Shown here piece after piece: positions 51,976-60,208 of a stretch of DNA of 64,000 nucleotides (within the stretch, counting starts at the first letter, position 1; every line of letters starts with the position of its first letter). The translations under genes and the position numbers were made by a program. This DNA comes from CAVPNY01 sp963706905 (GTDB taxonomy: Bacteria; Chloroflexota; Anaerolineae; Anaerolineales; UBA4823): positions 1 to 64,000 of the forward strand of contig CAVPNY010000009.1 in the NCBI GenBank assembly GCA_963706905.1, read 5' to 3'. The notes beneath the pieces were generated by a model. It saw nothing but the letters and a program-made list of their open reading frames with translations. It was not told the DNA's origin and ran no database searches.

Positions 51976-53586
51976 TGCAAAGTAGAAATGTCCCCTATTG
52001 TGCAAAGTAGAGATGTCCCCTTTGTCAGGGAAGGATAAATTGATCTGGTAGACTGGTGACACTCGTGCGGAGGATAGGGCAACGCTGGAGAGCGATCCTT
52101 CACTACGTTCAGGACAGGCTCTGAGCGCTGACACGGGGCCGAAGACAGGGCAGAGCTAAGCGGGCTCTGCTCTTTGGTTTCTGCCCTGTTTTCGGCCAAA
52201 AGCGAAAAACTCAAAGGCTGATCCAGATTAGTCTACGCCATGGGGAGTGGTCTCCTGGATGGTTTTGCCATTGAGATGGTGGCCATACTGGCGCCAGGAT
52301 GGTTAGGAGCAGGCGACTTGGGCGGCTTGATCTGGCGATCGAGAGTATTGGTATCTGCGACTTCGGCCTGGCGGGTAGGCTGGTGATAGATGGTGTAAGA
52401 AAGGGGTTTGTTTTTGTAGAGGATGGTGACATCTCCTTTGGCATTCTCACAGACGGTGACTTGAGCATTGCGCAGAGCATAGTCAGGGCGGTCGGATTGG
52501 ATCTGGTAGATCACCTTGTTGGCTTGCACGGTGAGGTTTTTGGATAGCGTAGCGGTTTTCTGGCGGGTTAAGATGATATCCAGATTTTCGGTTTTGAGCA
52601 AAGGTCGGTGGGCGTCATGGCTGCTGCGGGGAGCCACGGCGAAGCGGCGGTTGAAGTCTAGGCGGAACTCGGGTAGATAGGCATTGGCGCTGTCGATGTC
52701 GGAAATACCCTGCAGGCGCAGCTCCTTGACCAGGCGGTCCTGCAGGGTCTGGTTGGCGCGTTCGATGCGTCCTTTGGCCTGGGGCGTATTGGCGCAGATG
52801 ATCTGGACGTCCAGCTCCTGCATGGCTCGCCCAAACTGGGTCAGGCCACTCCCTAGACCGATGGTTTGTTCTTGATTGACCCGAAAGATGCCGTGTTTGT
52901 CGCTGTAGAAGGCCACCGGCTTGCCGTAACGCTCAAAATAGTGCCGGGAAGCTTCGCAGTAACCGAAAAAGGTCTCGTCCGGCACAAACCATAACTCTAA
53001 AAGTTGCCCCGTGGCATCGTCAATATACACCAGCAGGGTACACTTCGGCCCGCGCCCTTCGAACCAGTCGTGATCCGAGCCGTCGATCTGCACTAATTCC
53101 CCAAAACAAGCCCGCCGCTCTCGCATCTGGTGCGTGGATGGCTTTTTCGCCCGTTTTGGCTTCCACATCCCTTCTGCGATCATGATCCCACGCACACTTT
53201 CTTGCGATATCCGCAGCTTGTGTTTCTCCGTCAGTTTCTCGTGGGCTAAGGTGGGTCCAAAGTCCCGGTAGTGCTCGTAGATCAGGTCGATGGCTTTCTG
53301 CTGCGTTTCCACATCCAGTCGATTGTTGCTGGGCTTGCCGCGCCGTTGGCTCACCAGGCCTCGAGCACCCTGCGCTTTATATGCTCGATACAACCGTTTG
53401 ATCTGCCGCACACTCAAATTCAGCATCCGGGCTGCTTCTTTCTGTGTCAAGCGTTTGTCTTTGATCCGTTGCATGGCTTCTAATCGGGTGATTTCTCGGT
53501 TGCTCATTGCTAGTAGTTTGTCCATTTCATGTCCCTTCAAAGGGGACTTTTTAACTTTGCAAAAAGGGGACTCTACTACCTTGTTT
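51976..53586 (-). mobile_element. Insertion sequence, ISNCY-like
   Basis: The left end has two copies of TGCAAAGTAGAAATGTCCCC-type sequence (51976-51995 and 52001-52020, 25 bases apart). The right end has the inverted counterparts at 53542-53561 and, more diverged, 53567-53586, also 25 bases apart. It carries one intact transposase. The right end runs into the next element with no spacer. Confidence 0.8.
52233..53525 (-). CDS. ISNCY-family-like transposase
   Basis: The 430-aa protein has an N-terminal helix-turn-helix (RLTQKEAARMLNLSVRQIKR) and a second HTH-like part (GPTLAHEKLTEKHKLRISQE), then an integrase-type DDE core: Asp in LVQIDGSDHDWFEG, Asp in FYSDKHGIF and Glu in KGRIERANQTLQD. All catalytic residues are present, so it is probably active. 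ATG 53525 is chosen because AAGGGA is just upstream; the frame is open to 53594, inside the inverted repeat. Family assignment is by domain order and not by search. Confidence 0.88.
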   Translation of the reverse strand: MDKLLAMSNREITRLEAMQRIKDKRLTQKEAARMLNLSVRQIKRLYRAYKAQGARGLVSQRRGKPSNNRLDVETQQKAIDLIYEHYRDFGPTLAHEKLTEKHKLRISQESVRGIMIAEGMWKPKRAKKPSTHQMRERRACFGELVQIDGSDHDWFEGRGPKCTLLVYIDDATGQLLELWFVPDETFFGYCEASRHYFERYGKPVAFYSDKHGIFRVNQEQTIGLGSGLTQFGRAMQELDVQIICANTPQAKGRIERANQTLQDRLVKELRLQGISDIDSANAYLPEFRLDFNRRFAVAPRSSHDAHRPLLKTENLDIILTRQKTATLSKNLTVQANKVIYQIQSDRPDYALRNAQVTVCENAKGDVTILYKNKPLSYTIYHQPTRQAEVADTNTLDRQIKPPKSPAPNHPGASMATISMAKPSRRPLPMA

Positions 53587-55086
53587 TTGCGCAAATACAG
53601 GCACTTTTTACTCGATAACGCAAACAGGAGGTATTTCTACTCGATTTTAGCCGCCTGAACGGTACCTTTCCAAGCAAATAGCCAGATCTCCAGAAAACTG
53701 CTTTTGAGTTAGCAACTCAACTCGGGCAAGCCGATCTCCCTCAAAAACGAGCTTACCAGGTATGGTTAGCAGATCACGAACGATCCGTTTGGGACCGAAA
53801 TTCTCAAATCGGGTTCCAACCAAAGCCCGGTGATAGAAATCGGACAACAGGTTGTGCGCCAGGTCAGTGAGCAGAATGTATCCTTTTTGTCCCAGGAAAC
53901 TGCGTTTGCGACGGGCTTCCAGGCTCAAACCGGATTTGTCGTTGCGAAATTGTTCAACTTCTGCCCCGCCGCGTGCATCATATTTGGCCATAAACAGCCC
54001 TTTGGACGGCAAGGATAAGGGTCAAGACATAGTAGCTATGGACAAAAGCACCATCCTTTAGCCTGCGCTTGACGAAGACCCGGACAGGTCTGCCGTAATC
54101 GACTGGTGGTTTGACCTCACCTAACCAGACCCCTTCGTAAACATCCCAGCGGGTGACACGTCTGGAGAGCGCCTCGGCTCGAGAGTGGGACATTCCTTTG
54201 GCCACAATGTGGTAATTTCGCTGAAGCAGCCAGCGTATGTGTTCATCACTTCCTGCTCCTCCATCCAGCCTCCAGACGGTGCGCTTTCGCTGTTCTGAGG
54301 ATAACTCTAAAGCAGTTTCTGCCGCCAGAACAGCTGGTTCCAGACACTGCACCGTGTGTCGATTGCCAGGGAACACATCGGACCAAATGGTCTCATGGTA
54401 ATCGACGACGCTGACCCGGGCTAACTGCCGCCCAGTGGTGTTTTTTTATCACTAAAATAGCCCCTTTGGCTCTCCTCAGCCTGCGGGCTGCAGGGTAGAC
54501 CGGATAGATCGAAGTCTAACCACAGATAGCTGCGCCAGTCGTGTTCCCTGATCTGGCTGCGAGTACGCCAAATCCTGGTCGTACTACCCCGTAGTTGCTC
54601 AATATGCTTTAGAGTTAGCGCATCAAGGGTCCGGGACAGACTAGATTGATCTGCAAACCGCTCGAAACCCCACACACATGCCAGTCCCAATTCCGGTTTC
54701 AACCTGCTGTTGACTTCGGAAAGCGTCTGACAGCCCGCCAAAATGCTCAGCAGAACCTGGATCAGCTTGTCTGCCGAAGTAAAATCTCGCTTCCGCATTG
54801 GAATTTCCGTTCTGGCCAGCGGATCAAGCAGGTTCTTTTGTTGGTAATATGCACTCAATGCCGCAAGTGGCGCATATTGCGAGTTAGTCAGTTCTTCGGT
54901 AAAACCAATTTCGACAGTCATCGGAGTCCTCCTTGAGACAATAAGTCAAAAGCAATTTCTCCGATGATACCGGATTCTGTCTTTAGTCAGTTATTCAGAA
55001 GCATTTTCCGAGTAGAAACCGCCTGTGTTTGCATTAAAAAGTTGAAATGCCGTCTGTTTGCGCAAAAACAAGGTACTACTTTGCGC
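53573..55086 (-). mobile_element. Degenerate insertion sequence with DDE transposase
   Basis: The ends form imperfect inverted repeats of about 70 bases: CTACTACCTTGTTTTTGCGCAAA at the left (from 53573) against TTTGCGCAAAAACAAGGTACTAC at the right (to about 55079), followed inward by matching CAAACAGG and TTTCTACTCG blocks. The left end overlaps the right end of the ISNCY-like element. The transposase reading frame is broken twice. Confidence 0.75.
53647..54921 (-). pseudogene. IS4/IS1380-like DDE transposase, two frame changes
   Basis: Three overlapping frames make one transposase. The first (54921-54421) has LWLDFDLSGLP with a candidate Asp. The second (to 53978) has RQLARVSVVDYHETIWSD and WRLDGGAGSDEH with the second Asp. 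The third (from 54012) has YDARGGAEVEQFRNDK with the Glu, and LTDLAHNLLSD. The first change is -1 at a run of seven A on the coding strand (minus strand, 54441-54447), a known kind of transcriptional-slippage site. The second is a +1 change near 54005. Slippage could rescue the first only, so the copy is probably dead. Confidence 0.8.
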
Positions 55087-55091
55087 TAACA

Positions 55092-55109
55092 TCAACGCCT
55101 GGATAACTG
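55092..55109. repeat. 18-bp direct repeat, right copy
   Basis: Identical to 51954-51971. Its last two bases belong to the rpsT -35 hexamer. Confidence 0.8.
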
Positions 55110-55136
55110 GACAAAACTGCAGCGATCATGTAAAAT
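55108..55136 (+). promoter_or_regulatory. rpsT promoter
   Basis: TGGACA (55108-55113), 17 bases, TAAAAT (55131-55136). The insertion sequences end just upstream, leaving the promoter intact. Confidence 0.75.
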
Positions 55137-55202
55137 AACGCGCCGTTAGTTTGGCAGTTCGTTTATGGAATAAGCAGGGTAACACCGTTTGGAGGAATGA
55201 TC

Positions 55203-55481
55203 TTGGCTAATATTAAGTCTGCAATCAAGCGCAACAAGCAAAATGAGAAACGCCGCGTGCTAAACCGCGTGTATCGCGGCCGGGCGCGCACCTTCGTCAA
55301 GAACGCCCGTGAGAAGATCGCCGATGAGAACCTGGATGAGGCCCGCACGGCCACGCTTCAGGCGATCAGCGAGCTGGATAAGGCAGCCGGGAAGGGCGTA
55401 ATTCACAAGAACAACGCCGCCCGTCGCAAGAGCCGCCTGATGAAGCACCTGGCGGCATTGGAAACAAAGCAGAGCGCGTAA
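55203..55481 (+). CDS. rpsT: 30S ribosomal protein S20
   Basis: A 92-aa basic protein of the small ribosomal subunit, starting MANIKSAIKRNKQNEKRR and ending with the usual Lys/Arg and Ala-rich helices (ISELDKAAGKGVIHKNNAARRKSRLMK). The start is TTG 55203, 7 bases after GGAGG; the ATG at 55197 is only one base from that site. S20 often uses a weak start codon that aids autoregulation (known for E. coli). Confidence 0.95.
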   Translation: MANIKSAIKRNKQNEKRRVLNRVYRGRARTFVKNAREKIADENLDEARTATLQAISELDKAAGKGVIHKNNAARRKSRLMKHLAALETKQSA

Positions 55482-55509
55482 GCGTTTCCTAATCCAATAC
55501 TGATTTCAG

Positions 55510-55567
55510 CGGACATATGCGATGTCGGTGCAAAGCATCAGGATCGCATATGTCCGTTTATTTTCTT
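55510..55567 (+). terminator. Terminator after rpsT
   Basis: CGGACATATGCGAT (55510-55523) pairs perfectly over 14 bp with ATCGCATATGTCCG (55543-55556) around a 19-base loop, followed by TTTATTTTCTT. Confidence 0.7.
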
Positions 55568-55625
55568 AAGCGCAAAAATCAGCGTGTTATAATCTCCGAG
55601 TGCATCTCTCAGGGAAGGTATTGAT

Positions 55626-55671
55626 TTTATTTTGTAATCTGCGGGGCTACACCCGCAAATTACAAAATAAA
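55626..55671. repeat. Large hairpin upstream of argS
   Basis: Two 20-base arms, 55626-55645 and 55652-55671 (core CTGCGGG/CCCGCAA with TTATTTTGTAAT arms), pair with one mismatch around the loop GCTACA. It ends 28 bases before the argS start. It resembles the hairpins at 47438-47464 and 62143-62169. It may be a terminator or part of the argS leader. Confidence 0.7.
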
Positions 55672-55699
55672 CAATACGCAATCCTCTCAGGAATAAACA

Positions 55700-57467
55700 A
55701 TGTTTGAAGGCGAACAACAGGCTGTCGAGGGGCAAATCCGGTCTTATTGCGCCGAGCAACAGCTCCCTAAACCCAACTCATTTCAATGGAGCCCGATCCC
55801 CTTCTCAGGCGAGTGGGGGATCTCGACCTCGTTCTTCCAACTGGCTGCCCAGGAAGCCCGCTCTGGTAAGGCGGTGATCGTCCCCCAGCGGGCGCAAGAG
55901 ATCGCCGCCGGAGTGGCAGATTATTTGGGGAAGCCGGCCGGCTTCAGCCGGGTCGAAGCAGTCAAAGGCTACCTGAACCTGTATTTTTCGCCGGCTGAAT
56001 TCACCCAGCGGGTCGCGGACAGCGTGCTGGAAGCTGGCAAACGCTTTGGGAGCGGCCCAACCCGGGGCGAGCAGGTGATGGTCGAATATTCCCAGCCCAA
56101 CACACACAAGGCTTTTCATGTCGGGCACCTGCGCAGTGCTATCCTGGGAGAGGCCCTGGCGCGCATCCTGGAGTTCAGCGGATTTGAGGTAGTGCGCGCC
56201 AATTACATCGGCGATATTGGCCTGCACGTGATCAAGTGGCTATGGAACTATATGAAGTTCCACGCCGGAGAGCAACCCCCCGCCGATACCACACGCTGGA
56301 TGGGCGAACTGTATGCGGAAGCCAATCGCCGGCTGGAGGAGAACCCCGAGCTGGAAGCCGAGCTGCGCGAACTATACGCACGCTGGGACCGCCGTGACCC
56401 GGAAGTGTACGCGCTGTGGGAAGAAACCCGCCAGTGGTCGCTGGATCACTTCGTAAAGATGTACGACGTGCTCGACATCCACTTTGACCGCTGGTACTAC
56501 CCCTCTGAAGTGGAGCAGCCGGGCAAGCAGGTGGTTGATGAGCTGATCGCTAAGGGCATCGCCGTCGACGAGCGCCCGCAGAACGGGCCAGTGATCGTGC
56601 GCATTGACGATCTGCTGGGTTTGAAGCAAGAGAAGTACCGGGTGCTGGTAGTGTTGCGCTCGGACAACACAGCCCTGTATTCCACCGAAGACCTGGCGCT
56701 GGCGATCCGCAAATTCAGCGATTATGACCTGGCCCGCTCGATCTATGTGGTGGATGTGCGCCAGTCGCTGCACTTCCAGCAAGTCTTCAAGACGCTGGAG
56801 ATCGCTGGCTACCCATTTGCAACACGCTGCCAGCACCTACCTTATGAGATCGTCAACCTGCCGGGCAATGTGGTGATGGCATCGCGAGAAGGGACAGTTG
56901 TTCTGCTGGAAGGCCTGATGGGGGAAGCTACCCAGCGTGCCAAGCAGGTTGTCGAAGAGAAGAACCCCACTCTTCCGGATGAGGTAAAAGAAGAGGTGGC
57001 GACAGCCGTCGGTCTGGGTGTGTTGAAGTACCCGATGCTGGCGCGCGACAATGCCAAGATCGTTACCTTCGATTGGGAGAGCGCCTTAGACTTCAACGGC
57101 CAGGCTGCCCCATATATCCAGTATGCCCACGTGCGCGCCAACAGCATACTTGCGCCGCCTGGAGGAACCTCTGCCAGAATCGATCCGGCCGGAATATCAG
57201 CTAGATCCCACCGAGATCCAACTGATCGATCTGATCTCACGCTTCCCGGCTGAGGTGCAGCGCGCCGCTGAAGAATACAAGACCCTAGCGATCACCAACC
57301 TGGCTTACGAGCTTGCGCGGGCTTTCAACGATTTCTATAATGCCTGTCCGGTGCTCAAGGCTGAGCCGAACACACGGGCAGTGCGGCTGCGGCTGGTGGC
57401 CGCCACGCGCCAGACGATCGCCAATGCCCTGCAGCTGCTGGGGATCGTGGCGCCAGAAGTAATGTAA
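55700..57467 (+). pseudogene. argS: Arginyl-tRNA synthetase, frameshifted near the 3' end
   Basis: Charges tRNA-Arg. The first frame (to 57253) carries the N-terminal Add-1 domain, the class I motif HVGH in AFHVGHLRSAILGE, and FNGQAAPYIQYAHVRANSIL; the rest would be wrong-frame sequence. The other frame continues RRLEEPLPESIRPE, ELARAFNDFYNACPVL and ends APEVM, the anticodon-binding domain. Removing one T at 57150-57151 joins SIL to RRLEE exactly. Since ArgS is normally essential and no second copy is seen, a sequence error is more likely than a dead gene. Intact length would be about 588 aa. Confidence 0.93.
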
Positions 57468-57558
57468 AAAACCAGGTAGACCGCGGGACAACGCCTGCGG
57501 TTTACTGATAAGTTTAAAAATCAATTAAATCTTTATGACAAGGAGCTTATCTCAAACT

Positions 57559-58878
57559 ATGCCCCCCACGCGAGTTCTGATCATGGGCGCCGCCGGGCGC
57601 GATTTCCACAACTTCAACGTTTTCTTCCGGGATAATCCAGCTTACGAGGTGGCCGCCTTCACCGCCACCCAAATCCCCAACATCGAAGGCCGCACCTATC
57701 CAGCCAAGCTGGCTGGCGAGCGCTATCCCAAAGGTATCCCGATCTACCCTGAGAGTGACCTGACCCGCCTGATCTCGGAAAAGGCGATCGACCAGGTCAT
57801 TTTCGCCTATAGCGATGTACCCCACGAAACCGTGATGCACAAGGCTTCCCAGGTGCTGGCGGCCGGGGCGGACTTCCGCCTGATGGGCTCCAAGTCCACC
57901 CAGGTCAAGTCGAGCAAGCCGGTGGTGGCGGTGTGCGCGGTGCGCACCGGGTCGGGCAAGAGCCAGACAACCCGGCGGGTGGCTTCCATCCTGCGAGGGA
58001 TGGGCTATAAAGTCGCAGCGATCCGGCACCCGATGCCGTACGGGGATCTGGTCAAGCAGGCAGTGCAGCGATTTGCATCCTATGAAGACCTGGAGCGTCA
58101 CGAGTGCACGATCGAGGAGCGCGAGGAATACGAGCCACACATCGATAACGGGGTGGTGGTGTATGCCGGGGTCGATTACGAGCGCATCTTACGCCAGGCC
58201 GAGCAGGAAGTTGACGTGATCCTGTGGGACGGAGGCAATAACGATCTGTCATTTTATGTACCCGATCTGAATATCGTGGTCGCTGATCCACATCGTCCCG
58301 GACATGAGACCAGCTATCACCCCGGCGAGGCCAACGTGCGAGCGGCGGATGTCTTTGTGATCAACAAGGTAGACACCGCCCTGCCGGAGAATGTAATTAT
58401 CGTGCGCGACAACCTGCACAGACTCAACCCCAACGCCCAGGTGATCGAAGCCGCTTCACCCCTCTTTGTGGATGATCCCGAGCAGATCCGCGGCAAGCGG
58501 GTGCTGGTGATCGAGGATGGCCCGACCCTGACCCACGGCGAGATGGCCTATGGGGCCGGGTGGGTGGCTGCTCGCCGTTTTGGAGCGGCCGAGATCGTCG
58601 ATCCACGGCCTTACGCGGTCGGCTCGATCAGCGAGACCTTCCGGAAATATCCCAACACCGGCGCTATCTTGCCCGCCATGGGCTATGGGGATGAGATGGT
58701 ACGCGAGCTGGAGGAGACGATCAACAATGCCAAAGTCGATCTGGTGCTGATCGGCACCCCAATCGACCTGGCCCGCTTGCTACACATCAACAAGCCCACA
58801 CAGCGCGTGCGCTACGAGCTACAGGAGATCGGCCAGCCCACGCTGGAAGAGATTCTCAAGGCCAAATTCACTAAATAA
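57559..58878 (+). CDS. Cyclic 2,3-diphosphoglycerate synthetase-like GTPase
   Basis: The 439-aa protein opens with VLIMGAAGRDFHNFNVFFRD and has a P-loop CAVRTGSGKSQTT, then IRHPMPYGDL and VDVILWDGGNNDLSFY, ending in a conserved IGTPIDLARLLHI. This is the layout of archaeal cPGS, which forms cyclic 2,3-diphosphoglycerate as a thermal stabiliser. Many bacteria have homologues of unproven function, so the product is not certain. AAGGAG (57540-57545) lies after the ATG at 57535, so ATG 57559 is the start. Confidence 0.8.
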   Translation: MPPTRVLIMGAAGRDFHNFNVFFRDNPAYEVAAFTATQIPNIEGRTYPAKLAGERYPKGIPIYPESDLTRLISEKAIDQVIFAYSDVPHETVMHKASQVLAAGADFRLMGSKSTQVKSSKPVVAVCAVRTGSGKSQTTRRVASILRGMGYKVAAIRHPMPYGDLVKQAVQRFASYEDLERHECTIEEREEYEPHIDNGVVVYAGVDYERILRQAEQEVDVILWDGGNNDLSFYVPDLNIVVADPHRPGHETSYHPGEANVRAADVFVINKVDTALPENVIIVRDNLHRLNPNAQVIEAASPLFVDDPEQIRGKRVLVIEDGPTLTHGEMAYGAGWVAARRFGAAEIVDPRPYAVGSISETFRKYPNTGAILPAMGYGDEMVRELEETINNAKVDLVLIGTPIDLARLLHINKPTQRVRYELQEIGQPTLEEILKAKFTK

Positions 58879-58888
58879 AGGGGAAAGA

Positions 58889-58927
58889 GGTCAGGGGATA
58901 AAGGGGGCACTCCTCCATCCCCTGACC
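58889..58927 (+). terminator. Hairpin after the cPGS-like gene
   Basis: GGTCAGGGGAT (58889-58899) and ATCCCCTGACC (58917-58927) pair perfectly over 11 bp. No T-run follows, so it is a weak terminator candidate; the nearby CCCCTATCCCTTATCCCC makes a repeat unit possible instead. Confidence 0.45.
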
Positions 58928-58954
58928 CCTATCCCTTATCCCCTGGAAAGATCT

Positions 58955-60208
58955 ATGCCTCGCCTCACCTGGGCCTCCAAGACCGCTCCGCAACCCATCC
59001 CGGCTACTCTTAAGCCGGATAGCGTGGTCTACCCGCAAAGTGCTGGCTACCCGGGCGCAGTCCCGCAGGACCAGGTGATCTATGGGGATAACCTGGCGGT
59101 GATGTCAGCCTTGCTGCCAGAATACGAGGGGCAGATCGATTTGATCTACGCCGACCCACCCTTTTTCACCAACCGACGTTACCCGGCACGGGTGGGGCGC
59201 GGGGAAGATTCGCGGCGCCCCAAAGAATGGCGATTGGCCGAGGGCTACCCCGATCACTGGCCGGACATCGATGCTTACCTGGATATGCTCTACCCGCGCC
59301 TGGCTTTAATGCACCGCCTGCTTTCGCCGAAAGGCAGCCTATACCTGCACCTGGACTGGCACGCCAACCATTATGCCCGCTTGCTGCTGGATGAGATCTT
59401 CGGTCCCGAGCGCCTGTTGAACGAGATTATCTGGGTCTACCACGGCCCATCCCCGGTGCGCAGCGCCTTCAACCGCAAACACGACACACTCCTGCTTTAC
59501 ACCAAGAGCGATGAATACACATTCAATGTTGATGCGGTGCGCGAGCCGTACAATCCCAACACAGTGAAGACCTTTGAGTCATCACCAAAAGCCGGCTTTG
59601 GCAAAATCCCCGACCTGAAACGCGGCAAGGTGCCAGAAGACTGGTGGTATTTCCCGGTGGTGGCGCGGCTGCACAATGAGCGCACCGGTTACCCTACCCA
59701 AAAACCGGCGGGTTTGCTGGAGCGCATCCTGCTGGCAAGCTCCAATCCCAACGATCGGGTGGCCGACTTCTTCTGTGGATCGGGCACCTTACCGGTGACG
59801 GCAGCCCGCCTGGGCAGGCGCTTCATTGCCAGCGATGGCGCCTGGCGGGCGGTGCATATCACGCGCTGCCGGCTGGTGGAAGCGAGCGCCGAGCCATTTT
59901 TGCTGCAACGTGAAACAAGTGCGCCGATTATGCGTTTTAAGGATCAGCCGGTGGACATCCAGCTCAGCGGGACAGAGATTAAACTACCCCAACATGAACT
60001 GGATAACCTCGATTTTTGGGAAGCCGATCCAGCCTGGGATGGCCAGATCTTCCGAAGCGCAGCCCAGGCAGTCCGGCCATTGAAGAAAACGCCCATCCGG
60101 GCGCAGCTCGCTTTGCCCAGCCTGCACCAGGACCGCCCGATCGGTGTGCGTCTGGTGGAGATTGATGGCTCACAATCCTTTGTCACGCTGGAGAAGACTC
60201 AATCGTGA
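58955..60208 (+). CDS. Site-specific DNA methyltransferase (adenine-N6 or cytosine-N4)
   Basis: A 417-aa amino-methyltransferase in the beta-class order: motif IV YADPPFF near residue 65, then YPTQKPAGLLERIL (motif X) and ADFFCGSGTL (motif I). Motif VI/VIII stretches such as KGSLYLHLDWHAN are also seen. A C-terminal extension of about 100 residues is unassigned. No restriction gene is adjacent, so it is an orphan methylase or a regulatory one. Its stop overlaps the start of the next gene (GTGA), so translation is coupled. Confidence 0.9.
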   Translation: MPRLTWASKTAPQPIPATLKPDSVVYPQSAGYPGAVPQDQVIYGDNLAVMSALLPEYEGQIDLIYADPPFFTNRRYPARVGRGEDSRRPKEWRLAEGYPDHWPDIDAYLDMLYPRLALMHRLLSPKGSLYLHLDWHANHYARLLLDEIFGPERLLNEIIWVYHGPSPVRSAFNRKHDTLLLYTKSDEYTFNVDAVREPYNPNTVKTFESSPKAGFGKIPDLKRGKVPEDWWYFPVVARLHNERTGYPTQKPAGLLERILLASSNPNDRVADFFCGSGTLPVTAARLGRRFIASDGAWRAVHITRCRLVEASAEPFLLQRETSAPIMRFKDQPVDIQLSGTEIKLPQHELDNLDFWEADPAWDGQIFRSAAQAVRPLKKTPIRAQLALPSLHQDRPIGVRLVEIDGSQSFVTLEKTQS

